NCBI GenBank assembly: GCA_964445375.1
Contig: CAYUKO010000057.1
Span: 1-22,842 of the forward strand
Origin: COE1 sp964445375
Lineage (GTDB): Bacteria; Bacillota; Clostridia; Lachnospirales; Lachnospiraceae
Direction of reading: 5' to 3'
Length of the DNA stretch: 22,842 nt
Positions within the stretch are counted from its first letter, which is position 1. Every line of letters starts with the position of its first letter. This document shows positions 8,232-16,673 of this stretch, one piece after another. The notes under the pieces were generated by a model. The model saw only the letters and a list, made by a program, of their open reading frames with translations. It was not told the origin of the DNA and made no database searches. The position numbers were made by a program, and so were the translations under genes.

Positions 8232-9510
8232 GATAAATCTCCAATAATCTGCAGTAATTACTCTCGGCATCATGCGTTTTCTTAGCATGGGCACGAGCAT
8301 TTGATGATAAACTCATAGCAAGCTTATCATCCTCAAAAATACGAAGAATTGCTTCCTTCATCTGCTGTGGCTTATTCTTCTCATAAAGAATGCCATCCTG
8401 ATTGTGTGTCAAAAGATTATGCACGCCACCTACATCCGCGCTAACAACAGGCACACCAAGAAGCATGGCTTCCCCAACAGAATTTGGCGAGTTTTCAATT
8501 GCCGAAGGGCATAAAAAAACATGTGTTTTTAAATATCTGGCACATATCTTATCAGAATTCAGCCTTCCTAGGAATTTTACATGGTCTTCTAATTTTTTCT
8601 TACGAATGGTATCAAGCAGATACTTGCCATAGCCCGAAATCTTTATCTTATCCTTAAGACTCTTATTGGCTGTAATTACATCACCTGCTACATATACAAC
8701 CGTTTCCGGATATTTCTCCACGATTTCCGGCAGGATATCAAGGACATAATGCAATCCCTTAATCGGATAATTTCCCTGACTTAAGAACAGGGAATAACGT
8801 TGTATCCTGTCTATATTCCAACTATCATGATAAAACTCATCACGAAGTGTCTCATTCATAAAATGATATTTCGCCTGTGGCGCAAGCTTTTTCGTCATTT
8901 CTCTGTCAAAATCCGTTCTTCCGGTTACATGACCAACCAAAGCCAATGCTGCCTTTTCATTCTCTCCACGCTGTACAAATTTCTGCTGCTGTTCTAACAA
9001 TCCATCCTTCTTCAACATATCACGAAATGTCTTCTTCTTCTGGATATCAACTGGCAAATCTGCCATATAAACCTCAGCAATCGCACCACAAAGCCCCTGA
9101 ATTCCTACCAGAGTTCTCTCCGGTCTTCCAAACGCTTTTGCCATAGCAAGTGTATGAGGATATTCCGTACCAAAAATATGAACAACATCCGGTTCATAAT
9201 CCTTTACAATCGCCCCAAGACTTTCTTCCATGGAAGCATCATAATTCTCAGGGTGTACGGTATCCTCCCGAAATACATAGTAAGGAACACCCTTTACTGT
9301 ATTTTTGATGAAAAGAGAATGATCTCCCTCTGCAAACTTAAAATCATCCGATGCCGGGAAACAAATAGCAAGTGTTATATTATTTTGTTCTTTCTTTTCC
9401 ATAAGCTTGGAAGCCAAACCGGACAGCCAGCCTTCCTTCACTACTATTTTATGTCCCAGACTCTTTGCAATAAGTGGAAGCATAATATTACACAACCATA
9501 ATACTTTCAT
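8209..9510 (-). CDS. GT4 family glycosyltransferase
   Basis: About 433 residues from the ATG at 9510 (MKVLWLCNIMLP); GGAGG stands six bases before it, while eight codons further upstream have no ribosome site. The N-terminal domain contains DVVHIFGTEYPHTLAMAK, the usual GT4 pattern. The C-terminal domain has LFLSQGNYPIKGLHYVLD, VKFLGRL, and the EX7E motif E339-NSPNSVG-E347 followed by PVVSADVGG. The GNYPIKGLHYVL wording is that of polysaccharide GT4 enzymes that act on a growing lipid-linked chain. Its last 23 bp overlap the next GT4, so the two are translated together. Acceptor and donor unknown. Confidence 0.9.
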   Translation of the reverse strand: MKVLWLCNIMLPLIAKSLGHKIVVKEGWLSGLASKLMEKKEQNNITLAICFPASDDFKFAEGDHSLFIKNTVKGVPYYVFREDTVHPENYDASMEESLGAIVKDYEPDVVHIFGTEYPHTLAMAKAFGRPERTLVGIQGLCGAIAEVYMADLPVDIQKKKTFRDMLKKDGLLEQQQKFVQRGENEKAALALVGHVTGRTDFDREMTKKLAPQAKYHFMNETLRDEFYHDSWNIDRIQRYSLFLSQGNYPIKGLHYVLDILPEIVEKYPETVVYVAGDVITANKSLKDKIKISGYGKYLLDTIRKKKLEDHVKFLGRLNSDKICARYLKTHVFLCPSAIENSPNSVGEAMLLGVPVVSADVGGVHNLLTHNQDGILYEKNKPQQMKEAILRIFEDDKLAMSLSSNARAHAKKTHDAESNYCRLLEIYHEINHSI

Positions 9511-9552
9511 CCAATCCCTCCAAATCTCTCTCAATCTCTTGTTCTTATTTTC

Positions 9553-10386
9553 CTATTTCTTTAATCGATAAATCATGGTCTTTAATCCGTTATATATACC
9601 CGAAAAATATTTATTCTCAGCAAGCACACTGCGAAGCGGCGCAAGCGTTAATAACAAAATACATCTGTATTTTAACGCCTTTGCTTTTCCCATATAATGC
9701 TGCGTAATTTCCCGATGCTGTCTTGCTGACTGCTTTCTATGTTCCTTGGTTTCGGAATAACCGCCGCCTTCATAAGCTGCCGTCATCACAGGAAGATAGC
9801 AGATTTTTGCTTTCTTCTCATAAAAACACCATAGAAAATGCTCATAATCAGCTCTTACATTGTATTTTGGTTCATAACCTCTCTCTGTAAACATACTCTT
9901 ATGATAGAAGCACGTCTGATGACATGGCACATTACGGTAACAGGTGAAATCATTAATCTGTGGTGCCGCATAAATGACATTATCCAATGCTTTGTGATAC
10001 ATGTTTCCATATACAATGCCCGGATACATCCCCATTTTTTTTTGTTTTTTAATAATACCGCGTGTTATTTTTTCTAATACCTGCTCATCATAAAAGGAAT
10101 CACCTGTATTCAGAAATAAATAATATTCTCCCTTTGCATAGGTAACTGCCTGATTCATAGCGTCGTAAATGCCTGAATCCTTCTCACTATAGATACGAAT
10201 TCTGTCCATATATTCTGCATATCGGCTTCTTACCTGTTCCACAGAACCATCTGTGGACGCTCCATCCTTAATGACAATTTCATAATTCTGATAGCTTTGA
10301 TTTATAACACTTTCTATCGTATCGATTAATCTCTGTCCTGCATTCAGGCAGACAACAAGAATACTGTAATAAATTTCCTCTCTCAC
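9553..10386 (-). CDS. GT2 family glycosyltransferase, WcaE-like
   Basis: 277 residues, started at a GTG (10386) with GAGGT five bases upstream; no in-frame ATG lies near. It opens YYSILVVCLNAGQRL. KDGASTDGS (40-48) and EKDSGIYDAMNQA (68-80) are followed by FLNTGD (91-96) in place of a classic DxD. This combination is typical of WcaE-like GT2 enzymes of colanic-acid-like clusters, in which the sugar is often fucose, but the donor here is unproven. The C-terminal part is basic. It is the first gene after the 98-bp gap that holds repeat copy 2, and so begins the distal half of the operon; 42 bp separate it from the next GT4. Confidence 0.88.
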   Translation of the reverse strand: MREEIYYSILVVCLNAGQRLIDTIESVINQSYQNYEIVIKDGASTDGSVEQVRSRYAEYMDRIRIYSEKDSGIYDAMNQAVTYAKGEYYLFLNTGDSFYDEQVLEKITRGIIKKQKKMGMYPGIVYGNMYHKALDNVIYAAPQINDFTCYRNVPCHQTCFYHKSMFTERGYEPKYNVRADYEHFLWCFYEKKAKICYLPVMTAAYEGGGYSETKEHRKQSARQHREITQHYMGKAKALKYRCILLLTLAPLRSVLAENKYFSGIYNGLKTMIYRLKK

Positions 10387-10411
10387 TTCTTACCTCTTAT
10401 ATTCCTTTATC

Positions 10412-10465
10412 GTAATTATTCAGTACCTTCATAATCACGATACAAAATCCATCCTAAATAATTAC
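10412..10465 (-). repeat. Imperfect repeat, copy 2 (54 bp with 9-bp inverted ends)
   Basis: Forward 10412-10420 GTAATTATT and 10457-10465 AATAATTAC are perfect 9-bp inverted ends. Between them lie CAGTACCTTCATAA and AAAATCCATCCT (10444-10455), the same boxes and order as copy 1 at 17-60. The element sits in the 98-bp gap between the EpsG-like gene and the WcaE-like GT2, 26 bp before the latter's start. No terminator T-run follows it, so transcription probably reads through. The gap shows no convincing promoter; a TTGTAT with poor -10 sequences at 17-19 bp is all I find. Confidence 0.75.
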
Positions 10466-10484
10466 ACTTTATCTTAACTTATCA

Positions 10485-11642
10485 TCACTTATAAGTATAT
10501 CGCTCTGCTTCAAACAACCAGCTCCTATAGGGAAGCAATCCAACGCCCGGTCTATTCGCTCCGACAAGAAATACAGCGAAAAAGATAACGCACGCTATTA
10601 TAATAATTCCTGTAACTCTTTTTCTCATCTTCTCTTCTTTGATTCCATGAACAATCTTTGGAATCATCAAAAGCTGTGCAATGGAAAAATAGTATGCAAT
10701 TCTTGTTACAACCGGTAGAAACGAGAAAAACACGCAAGTAACCACGGATAGTAAGTTTAACTGTGCATAAAAGCAAAGCTCCCTGTCTTCCGTTTCTGTT
10801 AGATATCTCTTTCGATACCATACATACAAACCTAACACAAGCACACCACGAATAATGCTAACAGGACTTGTTCCACCCTCCAGAAAAACAGTATTTTCAT
10901 ACGACGGATAAAATAACAGTGCAATTTTTAATATAACACCCTTTGCCAGAAAACAACCCGCACTCGCAACAAGCCCCGCAACAATCATCCACTTCTTCCA
11001 TACATAAGAAGCAATCCAATAAACAGGAATCGTAAGTAACACCGACTTATGAAACAGGGATGCTACCAGAATCCAAAAAACAAATTTGATGAAATCCTTA
11101 TTCAAAACATATCGCATAGAATAAAGTGCAATCGCTAACGCCAAATAATAACGCACGGTATTATATGTTTGAAAATATAACCCTAACATCATAAACAGAA
11201 AGAAAGTGATTGCAAAATCATCACTCTGTTCATAGAATGCCTTTAGGAAAATAACAAGTGTAGCAAATGCAAAGACTGCAAATACCAGCTCATAATATTC
11301 TCCCCCTGACAGAGTATACAGAATCTTCACAAGCCAATTAAAACTAACCTCTGTTACAACATAACCACCAACAAAAGCCTCATGAGCCGTCTGTGTATAT
11401 TGTCTATAATCATTTCCAATTCCAAACCGAAGTGCAGAACAGAGAAACAGAATAACAAAGATTCCCACCAGATACAAACGATTCTGAAACCGTCTTCTCG
11501 TCAAAAGCACTTCTTGCGTATATGCACTTTTCTTCCCTTGTGCCTGTCCATATGCCACCACTTGTACTTTTCCTGCAAGGTATATTGTTACCAACACAAT
11601 CAGCATATAGAAAACAACCGAAATCAACATGTCTGCTGACAT
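10485..11642 (-). CDS. EpsG family polysaccharide polymerase (Wzy-like)
   Basis: 385 residues with roughly ten hydrophobic segments and short loops. The family pattern CSALRFGIGNDYRQYTQ is present at about residues 65-81, after a first membrane segment and a cytoplasmic loop, as in EpsG and related proteins. Such proteins are thought to join lipid-linked repeat units on the outer face of the membrane. The ATG at 11642 has AGGAG six bases upstream. It ends with two TGA codons and a TAA in a row (from 10487 leftwards), giving a tight translational stop just before the repeat-bearing gap. It is the only polymerase candidate in the window. Confidence 0.82.
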   Translation of the reverse strand: MSADMLISVVFYMLIVLVTIYLAGKVQVVAYGQAQGKKSAYTQEVLLTRRRFQNRLYLVGIFVILFLCSALRFGIGNDYRQYTQTAHEAFVGGYVVTEVSFNWLVKILYTLSGGEYYELVFAVFAFATLVIFLKAFYEQSDDFAITFFLFMMLGLYFQTYNTVRYYLALAIALYSMRYVLNKDFIKFVFWILVASLFHKSVLLTIPVYWIASYVWKKWMIVAGLVASAGCFLAKGVILKIALLFYPSYENTVFLEGGTSPVSIIRGVLVLGLYVWYRKRYLTETEDRELCFYAQLNLLSVVTCVFFSFLPVVTRIAYYFSIAQLLMIPKIVHGIKEEKMRKRVTGIIIIACVIFFAVFLVGANRPGVGLLPYRSWLFEAERYTYK

Positions 11643-11670
11643 AAATTGCTCCTACTCCTTTATCTTCCAT

Positions 11671-12453
11671 TTATAGATGCTGCACCGAACGAATTCCACG
11701 CTTCATCATGGCAAACGCTTCTTTTCTTGGAATATCCTTACACATCACATCTCCATGTGCCATAAGAAACCGCATCGCCATCGGTACCGCAAGCTTTCCA
11801 TAGAGAAAATGATATAACACACCTCTGTCTACGAAGAATTTCTCATGATAACCGTTAAACCAGGTTGATTCTCTTTCAACCTCCATACCAATGGTCACAG
11901 GTACCGCATACACCTTTAATCCATACTTTAAGCAATCCTTTAAGAATAAGCTGTCTTCCCCATTGCTATACTTGGCTCCACCACCAAACAGAAGTGAAAA
12001 TGTAACATGTGCCGCATGAAGCTTCTCTCTTCTTACTGCAAAGGAATACGTCGGATAACGTCCTGCATTCCAGATATGCACACGATGAAATTGCTCTGTG
12101 TAATAGGTTGCTCGCGCTTCTCCTACACGCATATTAAACAATAGCATATCTGCCTCAGGATGTTTCTTAAATTCCTCTAAAATCTGCGCTTCATATCCCG
12201 CATCATAGACAATATCCTCATCCGAAAACAATACAATATCCGCAGTTGCTCGAAGCAGGGCATTATTTCTGCTTAATCCAACACCCTTTTCTGCAAAGCT
12301 GTAACAGCTTATTTTCTTTCCTGCATACTCATATTCCTGAAAAGCAAACTGATTCGTCTGATTAATAATAATCGCATCACTTTCCAGATGCATTCGTTCT
12401 GCCAGTGTAGAAACATCCTGTCCCACCGCAGAAACAAGAACCTGTAAGTCCAT
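11671..12453 (-). CDS. GT2/GT-A fold glycosyltransferase
   Basis: 260 residues. The N-terminus MDLQVLVSAVGQD differs from standard GT2, but KGVGLSRNNALLRATADIVLFSDED (from 56) is the usual GT-A stretch, with the metal-binding DED at 78-80. A second acidic site GEDS at 165-168 matches the ED catalytic-base position of inverting GT-A enzymes. The start ATG has GGAGG five bases upstream. It lies 13 bp after the Wzz gene and 28 bp before the EpsG-like gene. Likely adds a sugar to the repeat unit; donor not readable. Confidence 0.8.
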   Translation of the reverse strand: MDLQVLVSAVGQDVSTLAERMHLESDAIIINQTNQFAFQEYEYAGKKISCYSFAEKGVGLSRNNALLRATADIVLFSDEDIVYDAGYEAQILEEFKKHPEADMLLFNMRVGEARATYYTEQFHRVHIWNAGRYPTYSFAVRREKLHAAHVTFSLLFGGGAKYSNGEDSLFLKDCLKYGLKVYAVPVTIGMEVERESTWFNGYHEKFFVDRGVLYHFLYGKLAVPMAMRFLMAHGDVMCKDIPRKEAFAMMKRGIRSVQHL

Positions 12454-12466
12454 TCTTCTCCTCCAT

Positions 12467-13546
12467 CTAGTGAATGCCGTATAACTTCATCCACCTTCTA
12501 TCAACTTCTACCAGTATCACACCAAGAATGTTGCATTCCTGATTCTGTAACTGATTTATCTCTTCCACAACCGCTTCTCTGCATGACTTTCCAAAAGGAA
12601 TCGTAAGCACAACCCCTGCTGTCTTACGCATCACATCGTAATCCTCTTTCTTCTGAATTGGAAAGCTCTGCACTGTAAAAGAAGCCCCTAACTGTTCCTC
12701 GGTATATAATTTCGACAGATTCTCATAACAGGTTTCTGCATACTTTCCACCACAAGCATCCATAAAAACCACCTGCTTGCAGGCTTCTTTCTCCATTTGA
12801 TGCTGCAATGCAAGCTGTAATGCCTTTTCCTGTACGCCCTCCGCTTCATTGTTTCTTGCATACAAAAGTCCAAATATAGGAATTCCCAAGCTTTGCATAA
12901 TCGCTTGCTTCGTATAATATCTGCTTCCCATACAGAAGCTTGCCGCAATCCAGAAAGCATACACCAGGATACCGCACACAGCCCCTAAAAATGCCGCACG
13001 CCAGGTAAACAACGGCTCCTCTATCTGCTGCACTCCATTATTCCTAATCTGCTCAATTGAGTCAATCGAGTCGGCAACCTTCTCCACACGACTTACCAAA
13101 CTCTCAAGAGAAAGCTTTGTTGTTTCACTGATTGTACCAACCAGTTCTGCATCGGCTCCCTCAACCGTAATCGTCAGATATCTCACATCTGATAAAATAT
13201 CAGCCGTTATCATATCGTCCACTTCGTTTCTATCATAACCGTAGCCTAGCATTTCCATGGTATTGCCTAGAATCCAATCCGTTGCCATAACAGTATTCCA
13301 GGTAAAATCATTATAATAATCCTTAGCATCGATTCTACCCTCTGCAAAATCAATATAATACTCTGTCTTAGCTTGATACATCGTCCCTTCTGATGTACAT
13401 ACCGCTATAAGCAAATAGAGACCGCTGCCTAAAACGGCACCGGTCACTCCCATCAGAAGCAAATATGGCAATTTTTGCAGGAAGCATACAAGCAATGCCT
13501 TACTATCAATGCCTTCCTGCCAATACTTTGATTCAAAAGCCTGCAT
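12467..13546 (-). CDS. Wzz-type chain-length protein with degenerate BY-kinase-like domain
   Basis: 359 residues. The first membrane segment is about 27-50 and the second about 183-206, with an extracytoplasmic domain between them, as in Wzz/CapA co-polymerases. The stretch EPLFTWRAAFLGAVCG before the second segment is the usual family boundary. Unlike a plain Wzz it continues with about 150 cytoplasmic residues laid out like a bacterial tyrosine kinase: VVFMDACGGKYAET (259-272) stands where the Walker A P-loop should be but lacks GxxxxGK[ST]. Later VVLTIPFG and ILGVILVEVDR (near 344-354) resemble the end of that fold. No Tyr-rich tail is present. It starts inside the TAATG junction with the sugar transferase. 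Expected role: set chain length; kinase activity is unlikely. Confidence 0.8.
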   Translation of the reverse strand: MQAFESKYWQEGIDSKALLVCFLQKLPYLLLMGVTGAVLGSGLYLLIAVCTSEGTMYQAKTEYYIDFAEGRIDAKDYYNDFTWNTVMATDWILGNTMEMLGYGYDRNEVDDMITADILSDVRYLTITVEGADAELVGTISETTKLSLESLVSRVEKVADSIDSIEQIRNNGVQQIEEPLFTWRAAFLGAVCGILVYAFWIAASFCMGSRYYTKQAIMQSLGIPIFGLLYARNNEAEGVQEKALQLALQHQMEKEACKQVVFMDACGGKYAETCYENLSKLYTEEQLGASFTVQSFPIQKKEDYDVMRKTAGVVLTIPFGKSCREAVVEEINQLQNQECNILGVILVEVDRRWMKLYGIH

Positions 13547-14943
13547 TACTTCTCTTCCTCCTCTTTCCTGATTTCCTTCATCGCAGTAATCTGGTTCTCT
13601 TCCACACCTTCTGTGCTGTCAGGCTGGAACAGAATCTTTAAGGTAAGAAGCATCAGCTTTAAATCAAGCCATATGCTATAATTTTCAATATAAAATAAAT
13701 CCAACTTCAGTTTATCATAAGGAGTCGTATTGTATTTACCATACACCTGTGCATAGCCGGCAAGTCCTGCTTTTACCTTTGTTCTAAAAGTAAATTCCGG
13801 CATTTCTTCCTGATACTGCTTGATAATCTCAGGTCTCTCAGGTCTTGGACCAATAAACGACATCTCTCCCTTTAAGATATTGAATAACTGTGGAAGCTCA
13901 TCAATTCTAACCTTTCTGATAAACTTTCCAACCGGTGTAATTCGATTGTCATTCTTTGAAGCAAGTCTTGCTACGCCATCCTTCTCTGCATCGGTACGCA
14001 TACTACGAAACTTCAAAATCTTGAATTCCTGCATATTTCTGGTACATCTTACCTGCTTATATAACACTGGTCCGCCATCATAACACTTAATGGCAATGGC
14101 TGTAATCAACATAAAAGGCGAACTAAGAATAATCAGAATCAACGAACAGACAATATCAATGGTACGCTTGATAAAGCGCTGTTCTACAGTCATGGAATAT
14201 TCTCTGGTAAAAAGAATCGGTGTATCAAACAAATGTAACTGTGCAGATCCCTGAATCATAATATCCGGAATCTTTGGCATCATATACACTCTGATATCCT
14301 TACTATAACAAAACTTTAAAAGTTTATTTCTAAGTCCCGTATTAATATCCCATAAAATAACACCATCATAACGGGTAAGAATCTCCTTTTCCAACGCCTG
14401 CTGCCCTTCGTCCTCATGCACGCACTTTACAATGTTATACTTGTCCTTTCGACTTTCAAACTTCTGTAAAATGCTCTCAATTGGTCTGTCTCCACTAATC
14501 AAAAGCAGATTTCTTGGTGGAAAAAGCTGTGCATAAACTCTTTGACAAATAAACGTCCAGATACCTGCAATTGCTATCTGTATCAATGTCATCGCAACCA
14601 TTGGGTATACTGTTACCAGCTTCAAGGAAAGCAAACAAATCTGAAAATAAGATATTGCATTAACAAAAATTAATGATAAAGCCTGCGAAAAGAATACATC
14701 CAGCGGTTTCAAATATCCTATTTTCAGACCTCCATAGGTTGCTGAAAAGAAAAGAAGCAGAACCAAATATACAGCAGCAAGCAACCAGAAACCTTTTCCA
14801 GTAAAGTTTCTCCACATATACTTCTGCATGATGTCATTATATATGGTACGCCAAACATAGACGTACACTCCTGTGTGTACCAGCAATCCTATCAAAGAAA
14901 GCTGCAATACAATAATTCTTTTTACGGATTCTAAGCGTCTCAC
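13546..14943 (-). CDS. Initiating polyprenyl-phosphate sugar-1-phosphate transferase (WcaJ/WbaP type)
   Basis: About 465 residues from a GTG at 14943, which has GAGGTG five bases upstream; a longer frame back to 15015 overlaps the preceding GT2 and is rejected. Four or five membrane segments occupy residues 10-140, then a soluble CoA-binding-like domain (about 145-235). The C-terminal transferase domain has a membrane segment from about 260 and the conserved motifs KFRSMRTDAE (311-320), DELPQ (348-352) and IGPRPERPE (364-372). Such enzymes move sugar-1-phosphate from UDP-sugar to undecaprenyl phosphate and so start each repeat unit. The sugar (Glc, Gal or another) cannot be told. It overlaps the Wzz gene by one base. 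Confidence 0.92.
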   Translation of the reverse strand: MRRLESVKRIIVLQLSLIGLLVHTGVYVYVWRTIYNDIMQKYMWRNFTGKGFWLLAAVYLVLLLFFSATYGGLKIGYLKPLDVFFSQALSLIFVNAISYFQICLLSLKLVTVYPMVAMTLIQIAIAGIWTFICQRVYAQLFPPRNLLLISGDRPIESILQKFESRKDKYNIVKCVHEDEGQQALEKEILTRYDGVILWDINTGLRNKLLKFCYSKDIRVYMMPKIPDIMIQGSAQLHLFDTPILFTREYSMTVEQRFIKRTIDIVCSLILIILSSPFMLITAIAIKCYDGGPVLYKQVRCTRNMQEFKILKFRSMRTDAEKDGVARLASKNDNRITPVGKFIRKVRIDELPQLFNILKGEMSFIGPRPERPEIIKQYQEEMPEFTFRTKVKAGLAGYAQVYGKYNTTPYDKLKLDLFYIENYSIWLDLKLMLLTLKILFQPDSTEGVEENQITAMKEIRKEEEEK

Positions 14944-14969
14944 TCTTTCACCTCTATACTCGTTTATCC

Positions 14970-15722
14970 TTATACCCTTCGAAGTACTGCACGAAGCGCC
15001 CAAAAGCACATACAATATGCGCTATAGAAAACATTCAGTTTCTCCTGCTTCCGATAAAGCCGCCAAATCCTTCTAATCGCCTCTATCTTATTGGAAGATA
15101 ACGTATTCGCACTTCTTCGATATTTTACCAGATTACAGTCAAGTCCATAAGCTTTTCCATACACCTTAAGCAAATGCCACCAGGTTGCTGTATCCTCACT
15201 GGCGATGTCTGGCATAAAGATATCTTCATCCTTAATTCGTGTACGGTCAATCATAACCGTAGATGTAAAAATAGTTGTATTCTTCAATGCCTCTGAATAA
15301 GAAATCTCCTCAGGAACTCTTACGATTTTCCCAAGTCCCTTTCCATACTCATCCGCAAATTCATAACCGGTAAATACAAAACCTGCCTGCTTCTCCTGTA
15401 GAAAGGCAAGCTCACGGGATAGCTTATCCGGCTCCCACAAATCATCGGAATCCAAAAAGCATAAATACCGACCTGTTGCATTTTGCACACCCGTATTTCT
15501 TGCTTTTGCTGCTCCCTGATTCGTTTCCTGGTGTATTAATCTGATTCTGGAATCACTCGCCGCCATTTCCTCAATCACAGCACAGCTTCGATCTTTTGAA
15601 CAGTCATCAACAAGAATCAGCTCCCAATTCTGATATACCTGTTTCTGTACAGCTTCGATTGTCTCTCTGATGAATCGCTCCACCTGATAAACCGGTACAA
15701 CGATACTGATTAACTCATTCAT
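14970..15722 (-). CDS. GT2 family glycosyltransferase
   Basis: 250 residues. It opens NELISIVVPVYQVERFIRE, with VDDCSKD at 38-44 and the DxD-type motif DSDDL at 91-95. DIASEDTATWWHLL near 160-175 carries the ED catalytic-base position. It resembles the short polysaccharide GT2 enzymes that act on the primed lipid carrier, which fits its place directly before the initiating transferase. It begins 3 bp after the GtrB-like gene ends, with AGGAAGAG about 12 bases upstream. Sugar unknown. Confidence 0.9.
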   Translation of the reverse strand: MNELISIVVPVYQVERFIRETIEAVQKQVYQNWELILVDDCSKDRSCAVIEEMAASDSRIRLIHQETNQGAAKARNTGVQNATGRYLCFLDSDDLWEPDKLSRELAFLQEKQAGFVFTGYEFADEYGKGLGKIVRVPEEISYSEALKNTTIFTSTVMIDRTRIKDEDIFMPDIASEDTATWWHLLKVYGKAYGLDCNLVKYRRSANTLSSNKIEAIRRIWRLYRKQEKLNVFYSAYCMCFWALRAVLRRV

Positions 15723-15725
15723 GGA

Positions 15726-16673
15726 TTAGAACTCTTCCTTCACAAGGTATTTCGGTCTGTTCTTTACTTCCATATACATCTTACTCATATACTGTCCCAT
15801 GATGCCAAGACACAATAACTGGACACCACTCACAAAAGAAATAATGCAAATTGTGGAAGGCCATCCTGCAACCGGATCACCGTATATCATAGCTCTGCAG
15901 AATATAAACAGCATAAATACAAATGCCAGAATACAGAATAAAATACCAAACCAGGACGCCATGGACAGTGGCATTGTTGAAAATGCCATTATGCCATCCA
16001 AAGAATACAAAAACAGCTTCCAGAAAGACCACTTTGTCTCTCCTGCAGCTCTTTGCACATTTTCATATTCAATCCACTTCGTATCAAAACCTACCCAGCC
16101 AAAGATTCCCTTGGAAAAGCGGTTATATTCCTTCATCGAAAGAATGGCATCCGTCACCTGTCTGGTCATAAGACGATAATCTCTTGCACCATCCACGATT
16201 TCTGTCTTAGATATTTTACGCATCAGACCATAAAATCTTCTTGCAAAGAAAGAACGGATCGGCGGTTCTCCCTTTCTATCCACTCTTCTTGTCGCTACAG
16301 AATCATAGCCTTCTTCAATATATCCATACATTTCCGGTAAAATTGCTGGTGGATCCTGTAAATCTGCATCCATTAATACCGTAAAATCACCTGTCGCTTT
16401 TTCTAAACCTGCAATAATTGCAGCTTCTTTTCCGAAATTTCTGGAAAAAGATACCAGATGTACTCTTTCATCCTGTTCACGCAGCTTTTTCACTGCTGCT
16501 ACCGTGCCATCCTTGGAGCCATCGTTTACAAAGATAAATTCAAACTCTACATCCTTCTCATGAAAAAAAGCTTCCTGCTTCCTTGTTTCTTCATAAAACA
16601 GAGGAATACTTTCCTCTTCATTATAGCAGGGCACGATAATACTTAATGTTTTTGTATATGTTTTCAAGCTCAT
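15726..16673 (-). CDS. GtrB/DPM1-like polyprenyl-phosphate glycosyltransferase
   Basis: 315 residues. The GT-A domain has IIVPCYNEEESI (12-23), VNDGSKDGT (49-57), FSRNFGKEAAIIAGLE (76-91) and DAD at 102-104 in LMDADLQDPP. Two C-terminal membrane segments follow (about 235-262 and 273-295). This is the GtrB/CsbB/DPM1 layout: the enzyme loads a single sugar onto undecaprenyl phosphate, and that lipid then serves as donor for side-chain decoration outside the cell. No GtrA-type flippase is seen nearby. Its start codon overlaps the stop of the Spo0A-like gene in an ATGA junction, so their translation is coupled. Confidence 0.88.
   Translation of the reverse strand: MSLKTYTKTLSIIVPCYNEEESIPLFYEETRKQEAFFHEKDVEFEFIFVNDGSKDGTVAAVKKLREQDERVHLVSFSRNFGKEAAIIAGLEKATGDFTVLMDADLQDPPAILPEMYGYIEEGYDSVATRRVDRKGEPPIRSFFARRFYGLMRKISKTEIVDGARDYRLMTRQVTDAILSMKEYNRFSKGIFGWVGFDTKWIEYENVQRAAGETKWSFWKLFLYSLDGIMAFSTMPLSMASWFGILFCILAFVFMLFIFCRAMIYGDPVAGWPSTICIISFVSGVQLLCLGIMGQYMSKMYMEVKNRPKYLVKEEF

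Noticed and set aside
10420..10484. After the EpsG stop codons the same frame continues and spells a short peptide ending YEGTE across repeat copy 2; copy 1 also ends NYEGTE.
   Set aside because: Three stop codons stand before it, there is no ribosome site, and the shared peptide follows simply from the shared repeat sequence.
12711..12717. TTCGACA, the complement of a Spo0A-box core (TGTCGAA).
   Set aside because: It lies inside the Wzz gene, is a single short heptamer, and is not near a promoter; a chance match is likely.
14944..15015. Longer start of the initiating sugar transferase.
   Set aside because: It would overlap the preceding GT2 by 46 bp and has no ribosome site, while the GTG at 14943 has GAGGTG at ideal spacing.
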